From assembly GCA_023653785.1 (NCBI GenBank), contig JAMKCH010022212.1:1-64000 (forward strand): a DNA stretch of 64,000 bases, written 5' to 3'. Position numbers and translations under genes: made by a program. Origin of the DNA: Ophioderma brevispina (lineage: Eukaryota; Echinodermata; Ophiuroidea; Amphilepidida; Ophiodermatidae). Shown in pieces: positions 11,341 through 23,733 of the stretch. The notes under the pieces are model-generated. The model was not told where the DNA came from. It made no database searches and saw nothing but the letters and a program-made list of their open reading frames with translations. How positions within the stretch are numbered: position 1 is the first letter of the stretch; each line of letters starts with the position of its first letter.

Positions 11341-12640
11341 AGTTCTCATTTTCACCAAATTGAAAAATATTTGAAAAAAATAACTTGAAAAAAAACTAGT
11401 TTAATTATTTTTATAAAATTTGAGTGTATATTTTGTTTTTTGATCAGTTTCTCCACTTTTTTTTTAATTATATTTGTTTAAATCTTATTTTATTTTGGGT
11501 CATATTTGTTACATTTCTATTTTTTTTAATTTCAATTAATTTGTATTACTTTTTAGTTTAATATTTTGTCATATTTTGGGGGGGGGGGGGGGGGGGGCGC
11601 ATTTTAAATGCTTATTTTATTGTTGCTAATTTTTGGTCGTAGTCGATATTTCATTATTTCTTAATTTCTTTTAAACTTTTCATTACTTACTAACGTTGTT
11701 CATATTTTATGCCAAGTTTTTTCATTGTTTAATTTATTATTGCGTTTTTATTTAATACGTATTTTAATAAATCCACGCCACATCTTCCTGACCAAACTCC
11801 TTGCTTTTCATATTTTTATCAACGTGTATTTTTGTGGCATTTTAGTTGCATTTTGTTATTTTTACATTTGTTTTTGTTTTATTAAACGTTGTTAATTAAA
11901 TAATTGTTTGTGTTTAATTATCTGCTTATATTTTTTTGTATGTTTAATTTTAATTTATATTATGTTTTCTGTTAATTCTTGTTTCACGTCTTTTTTTCTT
12001 TTTTGTCTTTTATAGCGTTTTCTTTTTTTTCCACTCAATTGTTCAATTGTTAATTTCTTTTAATTTAAAACAAATTTTGTATTTTATTTATCTTTAAATT
12101 ATTTTCTTGCTGTTTCCATTGTAATTTTTTGTTTATTATTATTAGTTTATCAACTTTCTTTTTTATTCTTTTACAGATTTTTGTATTTTATTCATTTTTA
12201 TTTTAGTACCTTGTTTTTGTGTATTTTTCATTTAGTTGCATTTGTTATATTTTTTGCATTTATTTTCTTTGCTCATTAACTTTTGTTATTCATTTAGTTT
12301 GCTTATATATTTTATGTAGTTTTAATTAATTTTAAGCTTAATAATTTTTTTGGTTTAAAATTCTTATTTTAAAAAAAGAAAAATTTTTTATTTTTTTTAT
12401 TTGTGATTTAGCATTTTTCTTTTGTTCACCTCATTGTTCAAATTGTTAATGCTTTTTGATTTTTTTAATTGTGTATTTATTTATGTTTAAATTTATTCTT
12501 TTGTTGCATCGTAATTTTTGTTTGATTCTTTGTCATTTTGCCACTGTATTCCCAACTTGGTGATTCAATTTAAGCTGGTTTGTATGTTGTTAAAAAAGAA
12601 GAAAAAATGGGGAAAAGGGTAGTAAAAAAAGCAAAACAAT
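11341..12640. repeat. T-rich low-complexity block with G20 run
   Basis: About 1.3 kb dominated by TTTTATTT words. It is the strand mirror of the A-rich block at 6.04-6.87 kb. A homopolymer of 20 G lies at 11578-11597. No coding content. Confidence 0.85.
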
Positions 12641-12713
12641 GGCACACTCTTTCCTGGTAACAAACAGCTCCAACAAGACACAACTAAATACAACATAAAA
12701 AAATCAATTCTTC

Positions 12714-12795
12714 TCTTGACGCGATTTCGAACCCTGGACAAACGGGGGGAAATAATTCATGGGTGTTAGTGCCTTAGACCGCAGGCCATTCAGGC
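12714..12795 (-). pseudogene. tRNA-Leu-like relic
   Basis: Read on the minus strand it begins GCCTGAATGGCC, then GCGGTCTAAGGC, which matches the D-arm region of eukaryotic tRNA-Leu closely. GGGTTCGAA near the 3' end is a B-box. The 3' acceptor strand does not pair with the 5' strand, so the copy is decayed. It faces the relic at 5857-5948 across the A-rich and T-rich blocks. Confidence 0.5.
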
Positions 12796-12839
12796 ACTTG
12801 CTTTTCTAATGTGTAATCAGCTTCAATTGGTCACAAGTT

Positions 12840-13118
12840 ATGGAAGACAGAGCGACCCTCATTGCGGGGTCCACACTACACGACCCATATGGCGTCATAT
12901 ACGTGGAGGATACCATTACCCAACAGCGTTTTGAATTCTCTGGAAATATATTCCTTACATTTCGCACAGGAAAAATGGAGAATTTTCTTTTGACTAAATC
13001 TCTGCCCCTCTGCCAAAAGAAATTGAGTTTTAGGGTCTCGGGTAATTTCGAACAACTCCTTATATATTTTCCACCACACTATTTTGAACATCCTCTGTGC
13101 AACATATCTCGTGAGTAA
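12840..13118 (+). CDS. uncharacterised open frame of 92 codons
   Basis: Begins with a true ATG and runs to TAA. Residues are mixed (MEDRATLIAGSTLHDPYGVI at the start), and the codons are less AT-biased than in neighbouring DNA. The opposite strand is also open over 71 codons, so strand and reality are uncertain. It occupies the CpG-bearing right flank of the 5.1-13.7 kb composite. No family recognised. Confidence 0.2.
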   Translation: MEDRATLIAGSTLHDPYGVIYVEDTITQQRFEFSGNIFLTFRTGKMENFLLTKSLPLCQKKLSFRVSGNFEQLLIYFPPHYFEHPLCNISRE

Positions 13119-13632
13119 ACGTAGAAATCCCCCAATTTGGCTACAAGTTTCCTACAACGGTCCGGAAATTTGTATAGTCTGTGTCACAAAAACTGCGAAA
13201 GATATGATCTAAATAGTACTGCGCGAGCGATAAACGTTATCAGTCACCCCGCATACGATGCAATGCAATGAAAACTAAATCCAAATATCCCGGAAACGAG
13301 GGGTTTCTATGGAGATTTTGTGTCATCAGAGGGTCCGTTACTATGTTTTGTTTGGAAATGCATTGTAATTGGGTCGAACTTATAGAACCTAGCGCGAAAA
13401 ATTGAACGTTTTTTGTCGGTTACTTCCGGTGCTGGCAAACACGGAAAGTGAACACGCATCGCTACGGACCGTACACCTTTTTTTTTTCCCCAATGCCTTT
13501 CGGTATTATTCCAGTCTTGAGAATTTTCAAACGCTGGTTTTCAATTTACGCCATTTTTTTTTTTTTCAATTTTGAAACGGATAAGACGTACACTTACCGG
13601 ACCGCTGTAACACTTCCAAAGCCAAAGCTAAT

Positions 13633-13655
13633 AGGGGTGCGCCCTCGGCGCCCCT
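13633..13655. repeat. GC-rich hairpin
   Basis: AGGGGTGCGCC and GGCGCCCCT pair around CTC. It sits about 40 bases from a donor-like minus-strand site (GTCCG|GTAAGT). Confidence 0.6.
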
Positions 13656-13964
13656 AAAAGGGACTCAAAATGTATTTTTGAAAAGTTGCATTTGCACAGA
13701 TTTTACAAATATTAGACAAAAATCCCTTAGTTTTTTCAATTTCTTTTTGTTGTTGGTGGGCCTGTCTAACAGATGAAAAAGGATGTAACCTAAATTGCTG
13801 TTAACCAGGGTGCTCGCCCATTCCTCAATGCCGGATGGCGGGTTGGGTGCGGGCCACAACTCTTTATTAAAAGCTGCATTTCGTGATTCCACACTTCTAT
13901 TTTATTCATTTGTTATTGATTCCTGATCTTGCATTTTTGTGTTCTGAGCAATTGTTTGTTCCTC

Positions 13965-14195
13965 CGTCCCACGGTCCCATAAGCCCTGTGCTGTAATTTC
14001 TGTCCGGGGTGTCGGTTACAGACAGAAAATCCATATTGGGGGCGAATTTCTTAGAGATACGACACCAATTTGCCAAGTAGTATTGGTTCACCGGATTACT
14101 AAAGGCTAAACGTCTCAGATATTAAAAATCTCAAACTGTTTTTTTAGGTAAGATCTGGGGGGGATGAGCTTGTGGATCATGAAATGCCATTACCT
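13965..14195 (+). repeat. dispersed repeat R1, copy 1
   Basis: It shares an ordered set of words with 38276-38490 and 47945-48145: TGTAATTTCTGTC, CGAATTTCTT, AAAAATCT and GAGCTTGTGGATCA followed by an AAATGCC-like word. The copies are diverged by substitutions and small gaps. No terminal inverted repeats were found, so the element class is unknown. Confidence 0.6.
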
Positions 14196-15029
14196 CTTAT
14201 GAAAGAGAAGAAACATTTCAAGATGGAAAAGGCAAAGGGTGTAGGACAACCATGTAGGAAAATCACCAACCAGCCACAGCATCCATCATTGTAATGGTAA
14301 TAACTAAATAGGATTGCAAAAAACAAAAACAAAACAAAAATATAATATAATAACATTATCTGGCATTATGTTGTTCAATGGATTTATAGATCTGGCTTCC
14401 ATAAAATATGAAACATTTAATAGCTGCTCTGTAATGATAACTGCAACATTTCACAGTGTCTGTAGAAGAAACTAAAATACATAAAACAAGCGTTACAACA
14501 AAAACGGTGCGCAATGGCCCCTGGTTATGAATGAACCATTAAGTTTTCATACCTGGCAGAAACTATTCATCCAGACCTATCTATCTCTCTATCCAGTTAT
14601 AGGCCCACCGATTCAGAGATTTCCTTCCAGAGGATGGCGCCTCAAATGTTCTAACGAACAAGTTGTGTTTTGCATATACTAATGCATGTCCACGACACTA
14701 ATCTCTATGTGAAATAGCTATGTTCAAATTATTTCCTTCACAGAGAAAATATTTAGGTTTGTTTTTATGAATCTATTACATTATGTCATGTCTTTATGCA
14801 GCCTTTCAAAATCATTTTTTTTAATGATTGTGTAATTTTAACAAGGCGGGTTCTCGAACCACAAAGGTCCCTCGCCCGTCGCGATCGTAAATGGAGGAAA
14901 TATAATTTTACGATCACAGAGAGAATTGTGATGGAAATAAGTGGTTCTCAAATCACTGATGCTTGCTGCCATATCAGTTGCAATTTGACAGTATCAAAAT
15001 TTGAACTGCATTTGACATGCAACTATTTT
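14196..15029. other. AT-rich stretch, no gene seen
   Basis: No supported exon or repeat boundary. A GC-richer patch near 14840-14890 contains a GGTTCTCGAACC palindrome but no tRNA-like fold. Confidence 0.4.
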
Positions 15030-15808
15030 TTAGTATTTGACCTTAGATGAGAACCCTACCTTTGAGCCTTGAAATGTGCCTTCACCATTCGGTTAGAAGT
15101 GTTGACCACATCCACAAAGTTCATGATGACCTACCACATGGTGAGTTAGTTGACCTTGAATAACCCCCACGACCTTGAAATGACCGCTTCAGAATTTTTG
15201 GCAATAATGCGTACTACAACACCCTCAGTTTTCATGAACCATACCATGTGTATGATTTGACCTTGGATGACCCCCACCTTAACCTTGAATACCATCAAAA
15301 TTTTTGGCACTGACATGTTGACCACACCCACCCAAGTTTCATCATCTTAACCCACATACTTAGTGATTTTATGACCTTGGATGACCCCACATGACCCTTG
15401 AAGTGACCTTCAATTTGTGGCACTAATGCTTACCACACCCACCAAGTTTCATCATCATCCTACCACAACTTAGTGATTTGACCTTGGAGGACCCCACAAT
15501 GACCTTGAAATGACCTTCAAATTTGCGGCACTGAATGTTTGACCACACCCACCAAGAATCATCATCCTACCACAATTGACAAAGGGCTATTAAGCAATTT
15601 TAATTCCATTTGACCTTGAAAGACCTTTAAAAAAAAAAAATGACCTCAATTTTTAGGCACTGAATGTTGAACAAACCACCAGTTTCCTCATCCTCCTACC
15701 ACGTTTCACAAGGGTGTATAGCAATATTAACCCATTTGAACCTTGAATGACCCCACTGACCTTGAAATGACCATTCAAAATTGTTCTGCCCGAATGTTTG
15801 ACCACACC
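15030..15808 (+). repeat. TGACCTTG satellite, about 110-130 bp units (block 1)
   Basis: At least six consecutive units follow the order TGACCTTGGATGACCCC, TGACCTTGAAATGACC, GGCACT, GACCACACCCACCAAG, TTTCATCATCCTACCAC. Units differ by many substitutions and indels, so the array is old. It contains closely spaced TGACC half-sites of the nuclear-receptor type. Confidence 0.85.
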
Positions 15809-16409
15809 CGGGGGGCCGGCCAAGATAAGCGTCGTATTTTTTGCCGTTTCCCATAGTTTAAGTAGACACTAATCCTAACACTTGACAAATATTCTAAAGT
15901 CGAAAAATATGTTGAAGCATATTTTTTCCACTCAAAATCCGTTGGAGTTGAAGAATCAACTCCAGTCTAAGTATTTTTTTGGTATGATCTAACGGTACAA
16001 ACGGGATCCATTTTGAATGAGGGTCGCTTGACCTCATGTTCAATCTCAGGATTCCCCCAACCCACCGCTATTTATGCTGCGGAACCATGTACCATGTGCC
16101 CGGTACCCAGGTAAGCCCAGGTAGCCCGGCACCCCCGTGGACATTCTTTGACCTGCATGTGGCAATCCCTCTCATGTCCGGGGTCTTTAAAACGATTTGA
16201 AATGATAGTGTTGCAGCACAATATGCACCCCGATTAAAGCAAGGCAATTTAAACGGTCGCGGCTCCGTATGGGAATTCCCACTCGCCACCTCACTGATCT
16301 ATTTATACGCGCCACAAGTGACTACTTCAATTCCGGTCAACTGTTCCAGCTCGTCCAATACCTCGTTCGGCGTTTTTGCGCTATTAAATGAGCTTGGGCC
16401 GCCCCCCCG
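15809..16409. mobile_element. 601-bp terminal-inverted-repeat insertion in the satellite
   Basis: The satellite stops at GACCACACCC and resumes at GACGCACCCACCC. Between them lies GC-richer, CpG-bearing DNA. Its ends are inverted: CGGGGGGCCGGCCAAG on the left, and on the right the reverse complement of CGGGGGGGCGGCCCAAG. The flanks TGACCACACCC and TGACGCACCC may be an imperfect target duplication or simply satellite sequence. There is no transposase-length frame, so it is probably non-autonomous. Confidence 0.65.
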
Positions 16410-16700
16410 CCTGACGCACCCACCCACCAATGTTTCATCATTCTGCCACATTTGCCAAGGCTTATAGCATTTAATCCCATTTTGGACCGCATTTGACCTT
16501 TGACCCATGCCACATGCCCCACCTCCGAACTCATTCACCATCTACTTGGGTGACATCTATGGTGCGAAGATGGACACCCATACTTGCTTAGATCAAAATA
16601 TATCGTGTTTACAAGGCTTATAACAATATATCCTATTTTTGACCAAATTTGACCCTTTTTTGACCATATTTGACCTTTGACCTATGTCACATGACCCACT
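16410..16700 (+). repeat. TGACCTTTGACC satellite (block 2)
   Basis: The array continues after the insertion, now with two units of about 180 bp sharing GTGCGAAGATGGACACCCA-like words and TTTGACCTTTGACC. Each unit carries a direct-repeat-1 arrangement of TGACC half-sites (16494 and 16672 regions). Confidence 0.75.
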
Positions 16701-16784
16701 TTACATCCCAGCCAACGCCTACTTGAGATGCATCTATGTTGCGAAGATGGACACCCACACTTGCTTAGATCCAGAGATATTGCT

Positions 16785-16825
16785 TGGGACACACACACGC
16801 ACACACACTCACTCACACACGGACG
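16785..16825. repeat. (AC)n microsatellite
   Basis: Interrupted CA/CACT repeats between the satellite and a following palindrome. Confidence 0.85.
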
Positions 16826-16840
16826 CAGGGCATTTCTATA

Positions 16841-16872
16841 GTCCCCCTTTGCCAACTAAAGTTGGCGGGGGA
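16841..16872. repeat. palindrome GTCCCCC...GGGGGAC
   Basis: GTCCCCCTTTGCCAACT is followed by its near-complement AGTTGGCGGGGGAC around AA. It is a stable hairpin at the 3' edge of the satellite and microsatellite, and could be the terminus of the repeat unit that carries both. Confidence 0.7.
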
Positions 16873-16876
16873 CCAA

Positions 16877-19800
16877 AAATTGTTTATGATGTATATTTTT
16901 AATATGGTTTTAGATGTTAAATTGTGTAAGTTATATTGTCATTGCGCCTTGAGCGCCGTTTTTTGGCGGATGGATATGTGCACTTTATAATTTTCATTAT
17001 TATTATTAACATATTCAATTAGAATATCGTCAAATTTCTACTGTTTAGTACTGAGCTGCATTTTATTTATTTATAAAGGTTGCAATGCCACTAATGGCAT
17101 ATCTGTTAGAAACAATGAAACTCTAACATGCTTTAACGAGATTTACATTCATATTTAAGATGGCCCTATACATATTGTTTTGTTGTATTTGTTCACATGC
17201 AAATTATCTCAATGCAGATATCTGACTGCAAAGCTATAGAGCACTTGAAGACATCACGGTCTATACCACCTTACCAAGTTTGATGTTCATAGGTTGTTGC
17301 ATTTTTGTCAGTGCAGTGGATTAATGAAGTCACAGATATACAGACCTAAATGGCTTTAAATTTCACTTGGGTAATGGAATCTTTCTTTCCAATACCAAAA
17401 TCTCAGTTTTGATGGGAGACAAGGTTGTCGATTGGGTCACCAACCTTTAAAGGTTAATTCAGATATTTGTTTCCAATTTAAAGTATCATTTGATAGGTCT
17501 TATTCACACATCATTCCTATCTTCAAAGCATAGACTGTTTTTAAAATATATAACTATATGAATGCAACTTAAATGGCAAAGAAGCAATAAAAGTGTTGAA
17601 AATCCATTTTAGGGATACCCTTCTATTTACAATGAGAAAAATCAACTTTGACTTGTCCAGAAGAATAGGATGGGTAGGTATGTATCAGTGATGGACAACA
17701 ACACCTGAAAAAGCTTCCTTCACATTATCCCATCATTAAGTTAATAACATCAACCCTGGAGCAATTCAGACTCAAACTGGAATCAGGGGGATTTGTGCAT
17801 TCTATAGCGGATGGTGAAAACATGATAACAAATCGACCACCACTCCCCGTTAAGGGTGAGGAATCACCGGATAAAATGTCTTACAGAAAAATGCATTATA
17901 AAATCAAACCCCGGCTGATTCCAAAATTTTTTTTTTTTTTAGTCCAAACTATGACTATGGCCGTAAGGATTGACCTCGCTCCATATTTTTTTGCAGTTCC
18001 AAGACTGCTTGAATGGTAGTGTTTTTATTAATTTTTTTTTATTAAAATTCCCACTAATTTTTACAATAAATAATTTACTAGCCAAAATGGAAGGTGCATA
18101 TTAAGCTGCAACTTAGGGATGTGTGATAAACAATACGAAAATCTCACGTTGGCCCTTTCTTGAATCAAGTGTTTAATTATTAGAAAAAAATATTTTAGGG
18201 AAAAATAATTCAGGGAAAATTAAAAACACCTATTATTTCAAATAGAAACACTCAATCTGCAAATCTAAGTGAGAATTTTCTAAATTTGATTTCCTTTCAT
18301 ATGAAACCTTATTCATTACCACGAGAGTTGTGGTTTCTTCTAGGAAAAATTATGAAAAGTGGATACTTCAGTATTTCTAGAAATACTTCAACAAAAAAGT
18401 GTTGTTGCGACCACCTGCTCTTTGTTTTTGATGACACACAGAAAAATAAACAATTGTATGGATTTTTGATATTTCTTTAACCATTAAAAACAAACACCAA
18501 TCTTATAACTCATCAATTACTTGAGAAATAATTGAAATAAAATGTGTAGTTTTTCACAAAATTGCCCCATTTTGGTCATTTTCTCTACTGCCAAAATCAG
18601 TCCCTGCACAAAGTCTATGGGAATTTGAAAACGCATTACATGACATATCTCTAAAATGCCTTTTTGGAAAAAAATAAATTTTGCACACATGTTTCTTTCA
18701 CCAATACCAACATTTCATGAGAGTTTCAACAAGATCTGGGCACGAAGCCATAGCCGATAATCCTACCTTAATATTTTGGTAATGACTAGGAAAACCACTT
18801 TGATTCTTTAGTTTTGGACAGTGATCTACACCAAAAACATTAAGCAACCAAACCAATGATAAATTAAGAATACAGAGAAAAACCCTTGAGGATATATTAA
18901 CAAAATCTAAAATAAACATTCCTATAACAAGGAGATGCTAGCAAAACCTAAAATTAACATCACTAACAAGGAGATATTAACATCTCAAAGCAACATTCCA
19001 TCACGTAACAAAACCTGTTCTCCACGGAAACGACCCATGTATGAGATAACCATATGTACATCATATCATCATATATAATACAACGGAAAAAAGAAAGTGG
19101 TCAGTGAACTAAAGAGCCAATAATTGAGCAAGTGCCATGCCCTGATTAGACACACGTGTATGCCATGGCTTTATTACAAAATAATCACTTCTACTGCAGC
19201 CATAGTCACTTTTGATGATTATTACATATCCAGTCATCACTATCATGTATCATATCATAAAACATCACATGGATCACAAAGCAAGTATCCGGACAGGATA
19301 AATGAAGCTAGTAGTAACTCCCAAAGACATCATGAAATAGCCCTCGGTTTCAGTGAAAATTATATCAACCAATGCAAGGCCTACTTTTTGGTTGAAACTA
19401 TCCTCATATCTTAACCCTTTCAACCCTGGTAGATTCATAAGTGGCTCTTGGGTTGGCTTCCCAAATGACCTGTGGGCAATTTGGAAAGCCATCATTAAAA
19501 AAATGTCCTAAAGACTAGGCTTGTTTGGACTGATCTGCAGTACTACATAAAGTTAATGAAAACCACCTACCTTTTCTATCCTTACCCATACCCTTTACTT
19601 CTTTTGTTTTACATCAACCAACAAATTCCAAGGATAAGTATGTTTTGTAAAGATTCATAATAAATGAAACAAAGAAATATACCATTATTCAATGGAAATA
19701 GTCCTCACCAACCCTACAAAGTCAAAACAGTGGTGCATTTTTTTTCACAGAAGTATATTTTTGTTGGGTATACTGCCCAATAATTAGAACACAGCAGCTT

Positions 19801-19940
19801 CTAGACACTTCATGGGAAACTATGAAATGAACTTGTTCATATAAAGACTGAAATGAAACAAGGATGCTCAAAATCAAAGTGCACATTTAATGTTTTGCAA
19901 TTCGACATGTAGGCCTGAGTCGTATCTGTGATTGGCCATT
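16877..19940. other. AT-rich stretch, no firm gene
   Basis: One plus-strand frame with an ATG at 18301 runs 59 codons to 18480 (MKPYSLPRELWFLLGKIMK at its start) and looks somewhat protein-like. It lacks paired splice signals. Otherwise I see nothing. Confidence 0.35.
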
Positions 19941-20275
19941 AAAAAGGGCCATGTTGACACACTAAACCAATACTTTATTGAGTGATCACAAAATGTTAAA
20001 TACATACAAAACAATTTAAAACCAATATTTATGCCCTTGTATTTAAGTACAGGAATATTGTCTATAGGCAGATGTCAAGGTGAAAATTTAACTTCCATCC
20101 ATATGGTATTTTGAAGGGCCACATTGACAACTCAACTTGCATTTTATTGAGTGAACCCAGTAAGTTAAATGCATATACAAAATAATTTAAAACAAATATT
20201 TATGCCCTTGCATTTAAGTACAGAAATTAAGGCTAGGTAAGCAGATTATGCCAAGGTGAAAAGATAACTTCCATG
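19941..20275 (+). repeat. 170-bp tandem duplication
   Basis: Two adjacent units share AAGGGCCA, TTTATTGAGTGA, TTTATGCCCTTG, ATTTAAGTACAG, TCAAGGTGAAAA/CCAAGGTGAAAA and AACTTCCATCC/AACTTCCATGC in the same order. The offset is about 170 bases. Divergence is moderate, so the duplication is not recent. Confidence 0.85.
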
Positions 20276-20565
20276 CAAAAAAAGTGACCTACTAATTCTG
20301 TTGCAAATATATAGCAATATTTGATATCACTTCTCTCAAGGGCATCATGATGAAAATCTGCAGATATGAGCTGGCCTCAAGCCCCTTGCTAATGAAAGAG
20401 ATGGAACTCTACATATCTTGGTAGTATATCACATTTGTAAAGGTCTTGTTTGTTAAGCTCCATGGACATGATAAAAGCAATGCCCAATTTAGCAGTGTCA
20501 GCAGTCTCTTTTTATAGACTGCTGCACAAAATTTTTGTGTGTGTGTGTGTTATATTTAATTGCAG

Positions 20566-20638
20566 GCTCAACTTTGAAAAAAAAGGTGTAAAAAGGTCCC
20601 CAAAACTGTCCTCCTTATTCAACCTTTACTGGTTCCTG
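20566..20638 (+). CDS. candidate 73-bp exon, unknown
   Basis: A TG microsatellite and TTATATTTAATTGCAG form an acceptor. One frame reads LNFEKKGVKRSPKLSSLFNL and continues to TTCCTG|GTAAAA. The donor is weak, and the frame stays open past it to a TAA at 20681-20683. The local pyrimidine tract is microsatellite-derived, which raises the chance of a false call. Confidence 0.12.
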
Positions 20639-20683
20639 GTAAAATCACAAATGTATAATTTCACACATGACACTGGTAATTAA

Positions 20684-23600
20684 GGAATTGATTTATGCAG
20701 TCAATTTTACCAATATTTAATAAAGGAAAAAAGGTTTATCTCAACTCAAAGCTTATGAATATATATTTTTTTGGTCTTGTAACCATAAAACCACTGAGGA
20801 AATTATTCTACCTGCTCTGTCACCAACATAAATATATTACTAAAAAATTCTGAACAAAGTTCCACATACTCAGGGCCTCCTTTTTTCACAATTTTAAAAG
20901 ATAGTGAACAGTATTTTCTCAGAGCAATATTAGTGCAATTATAAAAGCTAAACTGTGTTTAGCATCTTTTTCGCCCATAATGTTTTGTTAGAAATGAAAA
21001 AAATCTGATTCTGATTCTCAAAGAAATTTTAAAGTTAAACATTGTCTTGAAGTCGAATGAATATAGACCATGTTACCTGAGAAAATGAACATTAACTAGG
21101 GGGCATTTTTTTATTTGAGTCAGTTTGTATTTTGACCTTTTGGCTGTCCATACCTAATGTAACGTTGCAATAGTGGCGAGATACAACAGACCTTTTCAAT
21201 GGAAGTTCTCCAAACATGACCCAAAAAATGTCCATTTTATGAACAATGGGTCATCACAATGCAACTGTTGAGCGCAATACTTTATGCTAAATAAAACATA
21301 GATGGACTCAAATAAACTAGCAAGTGCATGTGAATGTATGCAAGTGTGCTATGAACTTTATGATGTTCATTTTGAAAAGGTCTATTTAACATTTTGAAAT
21401 GTCTTAATTTTCTCTTTTTGTTGCCTTTTTAAGATTGGTTTGGACAGGTAATGGCAATTTTTTTCTTTATTGCAACTATTTGCAAGTGTACCTTTAAAGA
21501 TATAAAGATATAGGGCCTATATACAACAGGCTACTGGCATACAAAGGATTAATCTATTTTTAAATTAGCTTCAAGTGTAAGTCAGAAAAAAAGTGCAAGT
21601 GTGCAACCAATAAATTAAAATGCCTCGGTATAGGGTTGTCATATTCTTCTATACTTTTTCAATGGAATGACAAAATTGAGAAAACTGTACCATGGCAACC
21701 ATTACATTGATGTATATTAAGAAACCTCATCTAAAATATTTTGATGTGCTGCATTTATTTTACAGTTATTCTATTATACAATAGAGCCACAACTTTGCCA
21801 ATGAATGAAGTGAATGCTCATGTCAAAAAAAGCGCCTCAACGATCAAGAAATACAAATCCATAAAAACAACTGAATTTTAAATGTACAGGATGATTAGTG
21901 TAAGTGGCATTTTGATGAGCAGGAATCTTATGGCAGGCAAAAAGTTCAACCATATTAATCAAACTCCATACATTAGATTTGCTAACAATTTTATTCTTCA
22001 GAAATTGTCTGATGGGAGGAAAATTGGTTACAACAAGTTACTCAAAAGATATTTAGGGTATATAACATCTTTAAATTCTCTTTTTTTTTGGGGGCGGGGG
22101 GGGCTAATTAAAAACCCCCATATTAAAAGCCAGTACAAAAAAATTTTGACCCAAAGGGGTAATAATATGTAGCTGCTGAAAATTGCGCAAATTGAACTAC
22201 AAACTTTTCAAAATAAATACTACTACCTACCCCACTCCCACTCAGAGCTGTTTGTAAATCTCATTTATATGACAAGGCTTAAAACTATAACAAAAAATCA
22301 ATGTACAACACTGTATTGACAACTGATTGGGGATTATTATTGCAATAGGTTCTGTAAATTTGGAAGGTAATTTTCTAAAAATAAAGTGTTTATTACAGAT
22401 CTTTATGGAGAGGGATATAGAGGGTGCTACAACATAAGTATGAACTTTGTAGGCCTATATGGCAAGATTCCTGCCAATGGATTTTTCAATGTTACACGGA
22501 TAATAGCTCTTGCATATCCATTCTTAAATCCGTGTCAACATGTTTGTTACATAGCTAAAGCGGCTCTAAAACTAAACAATTTGATGGGTCAAACAGCTTT
22601 GTGCATGCCTAGTCTTGCCTGCAGACTTGATCTCTGCAAGAAAATTGTAAAGACAATATTACAATACAGTGAAGCTATGGTGCAGTGGATACAAGCATTT
22701 GTTCACAATGTGAAAAGCTAAACATCACAATCAAATGAAGTGTGGAAATCAGTGTCAAAAGCTATCTCTTTAGGGAATAAACATATTGTGTTTAGATCCT
22801 GGCAAGTGCTTGGCACGTTAAAAACGGTAACTCATTCTCCATGGCAACAAATGATAATTATGTAGGAGTACACGGATTTGAAACAGGAAAACTAAATGTT
22901 TTATCACAAGTTGCCAGTTGCCTCTGGATGTTGAAAGGGAAAGATTGGTAAACTCATTGGAAAAACAAACACAAAAAGCAAAAACAAAATATCTGACCCT
23001 TAACTGATATATAAGCAGTTTTTGAGAGAAACAACAACAGTTCCTCCTCAGTACAGGCCCCGACATGAACGCATCTGTAATATTATGATGAGGAGCTTTT
23101 CACAATGGGCATTCCTCACTGCCGTTGCTGAGTGCGCTGAGATCAACACCAAAAACTGTATGCATCGCATTCACTCCAGTCTAGATAGTGGTCAGATAGC
23201 CAATTTAATATTGGAATGGCAAAAATGGAATTGGAAGGGCCTTCCTCTAGGATGTGGCATTCTGTGTATTTATTATATTTATAGGGAGGGGTAGGTTAAT
23301 TACATCAACCCTTCACACTTGCTCTTGGCCATTGCTGTATTCTGATAATTATGTTAAAGGTGCTTGTCCGAAGGTATTGTGGTTCTCTACTTGATATGAG
23401 AGCCTGGCACTTGACACATGTATTCACCCCATCAAGTACAAAGGGAAACAAACTTGCGGTTTTGATGGTAGACAGCAATAATGATCAGCCGGCCGGCAGG
23501 TCATCATCAGTGCTTCGCTTTGTTGTTTTGCACGGTATGCACAGCGCACAGCGTGACCCCACACAGTTTCGAAAAACAGCGCGTGAAGCGACAAATCCTT

Positions 23601-23733
23601 GTTGTAGGGATAAATTAAAGAAAACTTTCATGAATATGTGCCTTGTGTGCACAAATAAAGTATAATTTGAGCTCAAATAGTTTAAAACTGTTAACTAAAG
23701 TGATATTTTTTACCGTTTCAAAGCTGCCATTTT
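20684..23733. other. AT-rich stretch, no firm gene
   Basis: A 14-base possible microexon at 21434-21447 (strong acceptor, ACAG|GTAATG donor) is too short to accept. Frames at 22386-22721 and 23351-23665 on the plus strand are open, but neither has a recognisable domain. No repeats were delimited. Confidence 0.35.

Noticed and set aside
17643..17672. Short plus-strand exon ending GGTAG|GTATGT
   Set aside because: The acceptor is weak and the exon would be only about 40 bases in a region without other support.
21434..21447. 14-bp microexon with strong acceptor and ACAG|GTAATG donor
   Set aside because: Too short to distinguish from chance without transcripts.
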